Positions 1 to 6,574 of a DNA stretch of 64,000 nucleotides are shown piece by piece. Made by a program: the position numbers and the translations under genes. Below the pieces are notes generated by a model, which had not been told where the DNA came from, made no database searches, and saw only the letters and a program-made list of their open reading frames with translations. The stretch's first letter is position 1; every line of letters starts with the position of its first letter. This DNA comes from Lacisediminihabitans profunda (GTDB taxonomy: Bacteria; Actinomycetota; Actinomycetes; Actinomycetales; Microbacteriaceae): contig NZ_VRMG01000011.1 of NCBI RefSeq assembly GCF_008040105.1, forward strand, positions 62,001 to 126,000, in the 5' to 3' direction.

Positions 1-359
1 GGCGCACGTCCGACATCGCCTTCCATTCAGCCCACACCGCGCTCGCCCCTGCCGCGCTCGTCGCCGACCTGCAGAAGCTGAACGCGCGAGCCCTCATGTT
101 TCGCTACATGTGGCTCGGCCAGCGCAGCTCGACGATGACGCTCTCGTTCGACGACCATCACACGATCTACGACGCCTGTGTGGCGGGCGACGGCTACAAG
201 GCGGCGAACGCGGTCGCGCACCACCTCGCGACGGTCGGGATCACCCTCCTTGCACGAGTGGACCCCGCGCGCGAACCGGCAGCGATCCGGGAATCCCTTC
301 GGTTCGTCGGCGCCTCCTCGGCAAACGCTGCCGTGCCCTTCGACCACCGGGAGAGCTGA
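1..359 (+). CDS. GntR-family transcriptional regulator, C-terminal part (5' truncated by window edge)
   Basis: The reading frame is open from base 3 to the TGA at 357-359 and has no start in the window, so this is the C-terminal end of a longer gene. The peptide (DIAFHSA near the edge, then DDHHTIYDACVAGDG and AVAHHLATVG) matches the all-helical FCD ligand-binding domain of FadR/GntR repressors; the spaced histidines and the aspartate fit that family's metal/ligand site. The N-terminal winged helix lies outside the window. It ends 2 bases before the LVIVD-repeat gene, whose Shine-Dalgarno sequence overlaps its 3' end, so the two are probably co-transcribed. The ligand is unknown. Confidence 0.75.
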   Translation, partial: RTSDIAFHSAHTALAPAALVADLQKLNARALMFRYMWLGQRSSTMTLSFDDHHTIYDACVAGDGYKAANAVAHHLATVGITLLARVDPAREPAAIRESLRFVGASSANAAVPFDHRES

Positions 360-361
360 AA

Positions 362-1600
362 ATGACCAAGAACAACGACCAATTCAAGCCAGACAGTGCC
401 GCTGGAATCTCGTTCGTCGGCCACTCCGACCAGGGCGGTCGAGGCGACGGGTGTCAGGTGATGGTCACCGGCGGTCACGCCTATGTCAGCCACATCTTCA
501 GCGGCGGGGTGAGCGTCATCGACGTGTCGGATCCCCGCAACCCGAGCACGGTGAACTTCATCCCATCACCGCCGAACACCTGGTCAATCCACCTGCAGAC
601 CCACGGCGACCTCATGCTCGTCATCAACGAGTTCGATTTCTATTCGCAATATCAGAACGAGAGCGACTACTACGGCAGTTCGGTCAACGCGACAGACGGC
701 CGCAGGTTCGTCGCCGGCATCCGGGTTTTCGACATCTCCCATCCCGCTTCGCCGCGAGAGATCGGCTTCATGCCCGTCGACGGCAAGGGCGTCCACCGTA
801 TCTGGTGGGATGGCGGTCGTTATGCCTACGCCTCTGTCATGCCGTGGGGCTTCACCGATCACATCTTCGCCGTGATCGACCTTCAGGACCCCACTCGCCC
901 GGTGGAAGTTGGCCGATGGTGGTTCGAAGGAATGTGGACCGACGGAGGTGAGGTTCCCACCTGGACCAACCGGTGGGCACTCCACCACGCGGTCGTCCAG
1001 AACGATATAGCCTTCTGCGGCTGGCGTGACGGCGGCCTTGTTCTGCTGGATGTCAGCAATCCGGAGGCTCCCTCCATGATCTCGCACCGAAACTGGTCTC
1101 CCCCGTTCGGTGGAGGCACTCACTCAGGCCTTCCACTGCTCGACCGGGGCCTGTGCATCGTGCCGGATGAGGCCATTGCCGACAACTGCGAGGATGGCCT
1201 GAAGCACACTTGGGTGGTCGACGTCTCCGAACCCACCAATCCAGTCACGATCTCGACGCTGCCGACTCCGGCCGAACGTGACTACGCCAACAAGGGCGGC
1301 CACTTCGGGCCCCATAACGTGCACGAAAATCGGGCCGGGTCGTTCCAAAGTTCGGAGCTCATCTTCGCCACCTACCAGAACGCTGGCGTGCGGGTCTTCG
1401 ACATCAGAGACCAGTTCCAGCCCGTCGAGACGGCCCACTATGTGCCGCCAACCCCAACGAACTGGACCGATTACCGGCCGGGCCGACCGCGCGTCATCCA
1501 CACGACGGACGTCTACGTCGAACAGGACGGACTAATGTACGTGACCGACTTTTCGGGAGGCGGTCTCACGATCCTGCAGTACGAAGGGTCCGTCGGGTAG
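362..1600 (+). CDS. LVIVD-repeat beta-propeller-like protein
   Basis: A protein of 412 residues starting at ATG 362, preceded by GGGAGAG at a good distance; upstream in-frame codons only read through the GntR gene. It carries at least five repeats of the LVIVD type (AYVSHIFSGGVSVIDVSDP, GIRVFDISHPASP, IFAVIDLQDPTRP, GLVLLDVSNPEAP, GVRVFDI), which fold as blades of a propeller. No signal peptide is visible, so it is probably cytosolic. Family members have no firm biochemical function. The coupling to a GntR regulator suggests a catabolic or sensing role for a small molecule, which is inference. Several His and Trp residues around 240-330 (WALHHAV, GGHFGPHNVHEN) could form a metal site. Confidence 0.75.
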   Translation: MTKNNDQFKPDSAAGISFVGHSDQGGRGDGCQVMVTGGHAYVSHIFSGGVSVIDVSDPRNPSTVNFIPSPPNTWSIHLQTHGDLMLVINEFDFYSQYQNESDYYGSSVNATDGRRFVAGIRVFDISHPASPREIGFMPVDGKGVHRIWWDGGRYAYASVMPWGFTDHIFAVIDLQDPTRPVEVGRWWFEGMWTDGGEVPTWTNRWALHHAVVQNDIAFCGWRDGGLVLLDVSNPEAPSMISHRNWSPPFGGGTHSGLPLLDRGLCIVPDEAIADNCEDGLKHTWVVDVSEPTNPVTISTLPTPAERDYANKGGHFGPHNVHENRAGSFQSSELIFATYQNAGVRVFDIRDQFQPVETAHYVPPTPTNWTDYRPGRPRVIHTTDVYVEQDGLMYVTDFSGGGLTILQYEGSVG

Positions 1601-1721
1601 ATCGCCACAACGGGACGGTCAGCCGCACGCTGAAGCGCGCGAGGATGCACGCAGCCGCGGGGCGCCCCTACCGTGTCTATTGCTCGTGCATCCCTCCCCG
1701 GGATCTCGACCCAAAACAGTG

Positions 1722-1841
1722 ATGTACTCGCTGGTCCGCGAACTGGCCGTCGACGGGGCTCCCGTCACGGTGATCTGCCAAACTCCCGGGTGCAAAGACG
1801 CGCCAATACCCATCGGCACTGTGTACCAGGGCGCGGTCTGA
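1722..1841 (+). pseudogene. Possible IS3-family transposase OrfB N-terminal relic
   Basis: A 39-codon frame begins ATG and reads MYSLVRELAVDGAPVTVIC before losing similarity and stopping. This resembles the start of IS3-type OrfB (M-x-P-L-V-R-E-L-A-x-D-G-x-P-V-x-V-x-C-R-V-L in many actinobacterial copies). The DDE core is absent and nothing like OrfA or terminal inverted repeats was found nearby, so at most it is a small remnant. The match rests on memory of family members and is short. Its position next to the hicAB module fits an area of past insertion. Confidence 0.45.
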
Positions 1842-2065
1842 CAATGCTGCCGGGTGCCTTTCGTGCGCTACTTGCTCTTCGTCGCCCCGAAAGACCGGAT
1901 GTTTCCCTGACCAGCATGTGCGGCCCTCGTTCGGGCTCACAGGGGCAAAGGTCCTGAGAAGAATCGCCAGCGTACAGAGCGTCCCGCATGGGACGGACCC
2001 AAGGTGCTGCGAAGGATGCGGCGGTCTCAGCGCAGCGGGCGAGAGCGCTGGGACGTGCCCCAGGA

Positions 2066-2085
2066 ATCATGACGGAGTCATGACG
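2066..2085. repeat. 20-bp direct repeat, left copy flanking hicAB
   Basis: The sequence ATCATGACGGAGTCATGACG matches 19 of 20 bases with 2813-2832. Each copy contains two TCATGAC units 11 bp apart. The pair brackets the HicA/HicB genes. Confidence 0.6.
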
Positions 2086-2092
2086 GCGGGTC

Positions 2093-2434
2093 CTACTGGG
2101 AAAGCAGTTCGGCGGCGTATTTGTTGAGGCTCGTGCCGTGCCTGAGCGCATCAGTGACTAACTTACGATGCACTGACGGGTCTACGCGGACCACGACGCG
2201 CCCGGAGAACTTTCGCTCGGACAATGGTTCCGGGAGTTCTTCACCCGACTCGATCATGTCGTCGATGACCGATTTGACGAGGGCCTCGACACCACGGAGC
2301 GCCTCGATTTGCGTCGGTGCCAGCCACGAAAGGGAGGGAAACTCGGTAACCGTCGCAACGAACTCGCCGTCCGGCGAACTCCACTCGACGGCGTAACGGT
2401 AGTGCTCGACGTTTGGCCGCTCAACAGCTGTCAT
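2093..2434 (-). CDS. hicB: HicB-family antitoxin
   Basis: A 113-residue protein. The N-terminal half (YAVEWSSPDGEFVATVTEFPSLSWLAPTQIEALRGVEALV) is the partial RNase H fold of HicB antitoxins, with the typical DGEFVATVxEFP strand. The C-terminal part, RVVVRVDPSVHRKLVTDALRHGTSLNKYAAELL, is a ribbon-helix-helix (CopG/Arc type) DNA-binding domain. It should neutralise HicA and, through the RHH domain, repress the operon. Its start overlaps the hicA stop by 4 bases (ATGA), showing translational coupling with the toxin first, as usual for hicAB. Confidence 0.85.
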   Translation of the reverse strand: MTAVERPNVEHYRYAVEWSSPDGEFVATVTEFPSLSWLAPTQIEALRGVEALVKSVIDDMIESGEELPEPLSERKFSGRVVVRVDPSVHRKLVTDALRHGTSLNKYAAELLSQ

Positions 2435-2688
2435 TTCGCTTCTCCCTTCTTCCTGTCAATGGCTGTCAGCAGTTGTTCGACTTGATAGCGCTTGGCTTTG
2501 CCGCCGTCGCCCTTTTGCAGATTGACTCGGGGGTCACCCTGCCAGCCCATCTTGAAAATGGCGACATGACTCCCGGATCCCTTTCGCGGAGGGCCGAAGT
2601 AGTACTCGGCCAATGCGCATGCATCGTTGAACGAGAGAGAGCCAGGAGACCGACGCGCCTTGTTCTCGATCTTTTCGATTGAAGGCAC
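2431..2688 (-). CDS. hicA: HicA-family toxin (mRNA interferase)
   Basis: An 85-residue protein with the dsRBD-like HicA fold. The signature SGSHVAIFK carries the catalytic histidine (about residue 41), followed by DPRVNLQKGDGGKAKRYQVEQLLTAID. HicA toxins cleave mRNA and tmRNA in the cytoplasm. The start is GTG at 2688: the frame meets a stop two codons upstream, and the N-terminal helix (IEKIENKARRSPGSLSFNDACALAEYYFG) is what actinobacterial homologues show. No Shine-Dalgarno sequence precedes it. An 8-bp inverted repeat lies immediately upstream at 2694-2715 as a likely autoregulatory operator. Confidence 0.82.
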   Translation of the reverse strand: MPSIEKIENKARRSPGSLSFNDACALAEYYFGPPRKGSGSHVAIFKMGWQGDPRVNLQKGDGGKAKRYQVEQLLTAIDRKKGEAK

Positions 2689-2693
2689 ATTTT

Positions 2694-2715
2694 ATGGTGC
2701 CATATTTGGCACCAT
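2694..2715 (-). promoter_or_regulatory. Inverted repeat upstream of hicA, probable HicB operator
   Basis: Perfect 8-bp arms ATGGTGCC and GGCACCAT separated by ATATTT, ending 6 bases before the hicA GTG. Its position over the probable promoter, and the RHH domain of HicB, make an autoregulatory operator the natural reading. A third partial half-site (GGCAC) is at 2684-2688. Confidence 0.65.
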
Positions 2716-2812
2716 TTATCAACTGTATCGACGCAACTGCTGGATCTCGTTGGCGGGCACCGCGGACAATGCATCGGCCCGAAGCCCGGCGACCCGATGT
2801 AGCGCTCGATCC

Positions 2813-2832
2813 ATCATGACGAAGTCATGACG
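2813..2832. repeat. 20-bp direct repeat, right copy flanking hicAB
   Basis: ATCATGACGAAGTCATGACG, one mismatch to 2066-2085, 747 bp away. It lies between the hicA operator and tRNA-Lys. Confidence 0.6.
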
Positions 2833-2888
2833 ATAGGCCCAAACCGGCGGTTGATCGGAAGAGAAGATAAGCCGCTGATCGGCTATTT

Positions 2889-2964
<76 letters not shown>

Positions 2965-3131
2965 GTGCGGCCCGCACGCTAAGGGGCGAGCCGAAGGTCA
3001 ACATTAGCATTGCCTGGGCCGGCCTCGCCAACCGAGGCTCCGGCGTGCCGCCGGAACCGGGTCGGGGCCGTGAAGTCCTCGCGGATCCGTAGAATTGTGA
3101 GCACCCCATCCGGCCCTCTCGAGGAGTATCA

Positions 3132-3608
3132 ATGTCGACATCCGTCAAGCTCGAAGCGGGCGACACCGCCCCGGCCTTCACCCTCACCGACCAGGACGGC
3201 GCGCCCGTCTCCCTCGCGGACTACGCGGGCAAGAAGGTGATCGTCTACTTCTACCCGGCGGCGAGCACGCCGGGCTGCACGACAGAGGCGTGCGACTTTC
3301 GGGACAACATCAACTCGCTCAAGTCGGCCGGCTACCAGGTGCTCGGGGTGTCGAAGGATGAGGCGCCGGCGCTCAAGAAGTTCCAGTCTGAGCAGAGCCT
3401 CAACTTCCCCCTGCTGAGCGACCCGGACCTCGCCGTTCACAACGCCTACGGCGCGTACGGCGAGAAGTCGCTGTATGGCAAGACCGTCACCGGAACGCTG
3501 CGGTCCACCTTTGTCGTGGACGAGACGGGCAATGTGCAGCTCCCCCTGTACAACGTGAAGGCGACCGGCCACGTGGCATCGCTGCGCAAGAAGCTCGGAC
3601 TCGACTAA
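3132..3608 (+). CDS. bcp: Thioredoxin-dependent thiol peroxidase (Bcp/PrxQ)
   Basis: 158 residues, the normal length of atypical 2-Cys peroxiredoxins of the Bcp/PrxQ group. The peroxidatic Cys49 sits in STPGCTTEACDFRD and the resolving Cys54 is five residues on, as in PrxQ. It reduces H2O2 and organic hydroperoxides in the cytoplasm with electrons from thioredoxin. The ATG at 3132 is preceded by GAGGAG (3121-3126). It is transcribed away from the tRNA and converges with the membrane-protein gene behind it. Confidence 0.93.
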   Translation: MSTSVKLEAGDTAPAFTLTDQDGAPVSLADYAGKKVIVYFYPAASTPGCTTEACDFRDNINSLKSAGYQVLGVSKDEAPALKKFQSEQSLNFPLLSDPDLAVHNAYGAYGEKSLYGKTVTGTLRSTFVVDETGNVQLPLYNVKATGHVASLRKKLGLD

Positions 3609-3623
3609 CCCTGTTTAACGCTG

Positions 3624-4040
3624 TTAGGTGCGACGCGTCGCGGCGATCACCGACGGCGTGAAGAGGAGCACGAGCACGAGTACAGCCGGCAGGATGAGCC
3701 ACCAGCCGATGTCGGCGCGGGAGAAGTAGCCGCCCTGGAAGCTGCCGATCGCAATGGCGATCTGCAGCACCTGCCAGACGACGGCGCCTCCGCGGATCCA
3801 GGACCTGCCGAGTAGCGTGTGCACGCCCATCGCACCGAGCCAGACCGCGGCGAGGGCGGTAAGGACGAGGATCGCGACCGCGCTGGTGAGAGAGTCCGCA
3901 CGCGCGGTGAGCAACTCGACCACGAGGTAGACGGTCGCGGCCGCCAGAAGCGCGCACTCGAGCAGGATCACCACGGCAAGCAGTACCAAAAGTGGCGGCC
4001 TGCGCAACATTCTGGGTTCGCTCACAGCTTCATTCCCCAT
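3624..4040 (-). CDS. Conserved four-helix membrane protein
   Basis: 138 residues with four clear hydrophobic segments (about 15-40, 52-75, 84-102 and 112-130) and short charged loops; there is no signal peptide beyond the first helix. No enzymatic motif is visible. Proteins of this size and topology occur in Microbacteriaceae without known function. It converges with bcp (15 bases between stops) and diverges from whiB1, so it is probably monocistronic. Confidence 0.6.
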   Translation of the reverse strand: MGNEAVSEPRMLRRPPLLVLLAVVILLECALLAAATVYLVVELLTARADSLTSAVAILVLTALAAVWLGAMGVHTLLGRSWIRGGAVVWQVLQIAIAIGSFQGGYFSRADIGWWLILPAVLVLVLLFTPSVIAATRRT

Positions 4041-4052
4041 CCGACTATTGAT

Positions 4053-4081
4053 TTGCTACAACCAATATGAGATTCTATGTG
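4053..4081 (+). promoter_or_regulatory. Candidate whiB1 promoter
   Basis: TTGCTA (4053-4058), 17-bp spacer, TATGTG (4076-4081). The match to the sigma-A consensus is moderate. It would give whiB1 a leader of about 125 nt. An inverted repeat TGTGAG-11-CTCACA at 4078-4100 begins inside the -10 box and could be an operator. Confidence 0.3.
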
Positions 4082-4211
4082 AGGTTGATTTGCACTCACA
4101 GGGCCGTGGGGCGCATCCCGAATTCTCATCTCATCCCCTCGAATCTTGGGTCTCAGGACCTTCGCATTGGGCTGTCTTGCCCTGTGTACGCAACAAAAGG
4201 AGCACCCCACG

Positions 4212-4460
4212 ATGGATTGGCGCGACAAAGCCGCTTGTCTCACGGCAGACCCCGAACTCTTCTTCCCGGTGGGAAACACCGGTCCGGCGGTCGACCAAAT
4301 CGACAAGGCCAAGGCGGTCTGCGCACGCTGCAGCGTCACGGAAATGTGCCTCCAGTACGCCCTCGAGACCAGCCAGGACTCCGGCGTCTGGGGCGGCCTG
4401 AGCGAAGACGAGCGTCGCGCGCTCAAGCGCCGCGCCGCCCGCGCCCGCCGCGCCTCCTAG
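4212..4460 (+). CDS. whiB1: WhiB1-type iron-sulfur transcriptional regulator
   Basis: 82 residues starting MDWRDKAAC; the ATG at 4212 follows AAAGGAG, and longer in-frame starts lack a ribosome site. Four cysteines (C9, C37, C40, C46) in the C-x(27)-C-x2-C-x5-C arrangement bind a [4Fe-4S] cluster. The G[VI]WGG turn and the basic tail RRALKRRAARARRAS are the DNA-binding part. Near identity with M. tuberculosis WhiB1 around DPELFFPVGN and QDSGVWGG supports that subclass: an NO-sensitive, often essential partner of the primary sigma factor. As in Mycobacterium, it is next to the pdtaS kinase gene. Confidence 0.92.
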   Translation: MDWRDKAACLTADPELFFPVGNTGPAVDQIDKAKAVCARCSVTEMCLQYALETSQDSGVWGGLSEDERRALKRRAARARRAS

Positions 4461-4529
4461 GACTCACCCGACCGCGCCGCGCTTCCTCGAAGCGTGGCGC
4501 GTTCGCATGCGCCGGCCAACGAACATCGA

Positions 4530-6023
4530 CTAGCTCTTGGTGAGCCAGGCGAGCGGGATCTCGATCGTGACCTCGGTTCCGCTGCCCACCATGGTGTGCC
4601 AGTCGATCGTGCCACCGAGCTCGCCCTGGATGAGGGTGCGCACGATCTGGGTACCGAGGCCCGAGCCGACCTTGCCCTCCGGCAGCCCGGTACCGTCGTC
4701 GCGCACCTGAACGCTCAGCGTCTCGGCGGTGCGCTCCGCGCTGATCTCCACGTTGCCCTCTCGGCCGGCGAGGCCGTGTTCGACGGCATTCGTCACGAGT
4801 TCGGTGAGGGCGAGTGAGAGCGGCGTCGCGTACGCGCTCGGCAGTACCCCGAAGCTCCCGGTGAAGGTGGGGTGAGCCTTGGTGTTGTGAGTGGAGGCGA
4901 CCTCGGCGATGAGCTTGAGCACGCGGTCGAAGACCACGTCGAAGTCCACGTTCTGGTTGAGTCCCTCGCTCAGGGTGTCGTGCACCACGGCGATCGCCGC
5001 GACCCGGCGCATCGCCTGGTTGAGCGACTCGCGGGCCTCGTCCGAGTGCGATCGGCGAGCCTGGATCCTCAGCAGGGAGGCCACCGTCTGCAGGTTGTTC
5101 TTCACCCGGTGATGGATCTCCCGGATGGTCGCATCCTTGGTGATCAGTTCGCGCTCCTGGTGGCGCAGCTCGGTCACATCGCGGCAGAGCACGATCGCCC
5201 CGATGCGCTCGCCCCGATCCCGGATCGGGATTGCGCGCAACGACACCGTGACTCCCCTGGCCTCGATGTCCGTGCGCCACGGCGCGCGCCCGGTAACGAC
5301 GAGCGGCAGCGACTCGTCGACGATGAGGCGGCCCTTGAGCAGCGAGGTGGTCACCTCGGCGAGAGACTCCCCCTCGAGCTCGCCGGCGAAGCCCATGCGG
5401 TTGAACGCCGAGAGACCGTTCGGACTCGCGAAGGTGACTGTGCCGTCCACGTCGAGTCGCAGCAACCCGTCGTTCGCGCGGGGCGCGCCCCGGCGGGGTC
5501 CGGTCGGCGCACCGAGATCCGGAAAGTCGCCGGCACAGATCATCGCGAACAGGTCGTTGGCGCACTCGTTGAAGGTGAGCTCCTGCCGGCTCGGCGTGCG
5601 CGCCTCGCTGAGGTTGGTGTGGCGGCTGATCACGGCGATCGGATGCTTCGTCGTCTCGGTACCCGTCGCCGCGAGCCTGCGCAACACCGGTACCGCGCGC
5701 ACTCGGGTCGGGGTCTCCTCGTACCAGTCCGGGCTCGCCGAGTCCACGATCTGAGCCGATTCGAAGGCGTCGGTCACCTGGCTCTTCCACTCCGGCTTGA
5801 TCTGCTGCCCCACGAAGTCGCGGTAGAACAGAGTCGCCGAGCTGGACGGGCGCGCGTGGGCCACCGCCACGAAGCTGCCCTCATGGGTCGGCACCCACAG
5901 CACGATGTCGGCGAACGCGAGGTCGGCGAGCAGCTGCCAGTCGCCGACGAGCAGGTGAAGCCATTCGACGTCGGCTTCGTCGGAGCGTCCCTGGGCGAGC
6001 ACGAGGTCAGAGAGGGTCGACAC
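4530..6023 (-). CDS. pdtaS: PdtaS-type cytosolic sensor histidine kinase
   Basis: 497 residues: an N-terminal GAF-like domain (1-150, WLHLLVGDWQLLADLAFADIVLW), a PAS domain (185-290, NDGLLRLDVDGTVTFASPNGLSAFNRMG), then a HisKA_2 dimerisation motif EIHHRVKNNLQT with the phospho-acceptor among His304/305, and a HATPase domain (ELVTNAVEHGL, DDGTGLPEG, GSGLGTQIV). No membrane segments. In mycobacteria PdtaS phosphorylates PdtaR, an RNA-binding ANTAR antiterminator, in response to NO, copper or c-di-GMP; no PdtaR gene is in this window. Synteny with whiB1 matches Mycobacterium. Confidence 0.9.
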   Translation of the reverse strand: MSTLSDLVLAQGRSDEADVEWLHLLVGDWQLLADLAFADIVLWVPTHEGSFVAVAHARPSSSATLFYRDFVGQQIKPEWKSQVTDAFESAQIVDSASPDWYEETPTRVRAVPVLRRLAATGTETTKHPIAVISRHTNLSEARTPSRQELTFNECANDLFAMICAGDFPDLGAPTGPRRGAPRANDGLLRLDVDGTVTFASPNGLSAFNRMGFAGELEGESLAEVTTSLLKGRLIVDESLPLVVTGRAPWRTDIEARGVTVSLRAIPIRDRGERIGAIVLCRDVTELRHQERELITKDATIREIHHRVKNNLQTVASLLRIQARRSHSDEARESLNQAMRRVAAIAVVHDTLSEGLNQNVDFDVVFDRVLKLIAEVASTHNTKAHPTFTGSFGVLPSAYATPLSLALTELVTNAVEHGLAGREGNVEISAERTAETLSVQVRDDGTGLPEGKVGSGLGTQIVRTLIQGELGGTIDWHTMVGSGTEVTIEIPLAWLTKS

Positions 6024-6109
6024 GCTGAACAGCCTACGGCCGAATGCCCACGGCTTTGTCGCGGTGTCCGTCCATTGCGCAATCGGCCGCAGTCGGTGAG
6101 GCTGAGCGC

Positions 6110-6574
6110 ATGGAGCCTTCCCCGCCGAGACCCGATCGCGCCCTCATCGTCGTGCTTGCCGTGGTCGCCGTCATCGTGGTCATCGCCCTCGTGGTCGTCT
6201 TCTCGCGCGGAGCGCCGAAACTTCTCGACGCGTCGAGCCCCGAGGGCGTGGTTCAGCGGTACTCGACGGCCGTGATCGACGGCGACGAGAAGAAGGCCGC
6301 CGGATACCTCGTTGCGGCCACCCGAGACGGCTGCGTGAGGTTCGACGCCCCCCTCACCGACAATATCCGGGTGACGCTCGTGTCCACCAGGGTGCGCGCG
6401 GATTCGGCGGATGTCAGGGTCTCCATCGCCCAGTCCTTCGACAACGGCCCGTTCGGCACCTCCGAGTCCCAATTCGAGGACGTCTTCTCGCTGGTGAAGC
6501 AGGGGGGCGACTGGCTCATCGAGACCGCGCCGCCGATCCTCACCGTGTGCAGCCCCGCCGGGACGAACAAGTGA
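6110..6574 (+). CDS. Single-pass membrane protein with extracytoplasmic domain
   Basis: 154 residues from ATG 6110 (GGTGAG upstream); an in-frame ATG at 6044 lacks a ribosome site. One transmembrane helix (about 10-33) is followed by an outside domain with the pattern SPEGVVQRYSTAVIDGDEKKAAGYL, typical of NTF2-like or lipoprotein-type accessory domains that begin with a short helical repeat. Two cysteines in the exported domain could form a disulfide. It overlaps the next gene by four bases (GTGA), so the pair is coupled. Function unknown. Confidence 0.65.
   Translation: MEPSPPRPDRALIVVLAVVAVIVVIALVVVFSRGAPKLLDASSPEGVVQRYSTAVIDGDEKKAAGYLVAATRDGCVRFDAPLTDNIRVTLVSTRVRADSADVRVSIAQSFDNGPFGTSESQFEDVFSLVKQGGDWLIETAPPILTVCSPAGTNK

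Larger units (their letters stand above)
1601..2092. other. Gene-poor stretch with one transposase relic and a direct-repeat copy
   Basis: About 490 bases between the LVIVD gene and hicB. Short open frames exist on both strands but none has a recognisable product, a ribosome site or actinobacterial codon pattern. The only protein-like signal is the transposase-like fragment at 1722-1841. The right end holds one copy of a 20-bp direct repeat (2066-2085). It looks like decayed mobile DNA. Confidence 0.5.

Noticed and set aside
2719-2814. A minus-strand frame of about 30 codons between tRNA-Lys and hicA (MMDRALHRVAGLRADAL...)
   Set aside because: No ribosome site, no known family and it crosses the 20-bp repeat; treated as non-coding.
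4078-4100. TGTGAG...CTCACA upstream of whiB1 as a CRP/cAMP site
   Set aside because: The half-sites are 11 bases apart instead of the 6-base gap of TGTGA-N6-TCACA, so it does not fit CRP.
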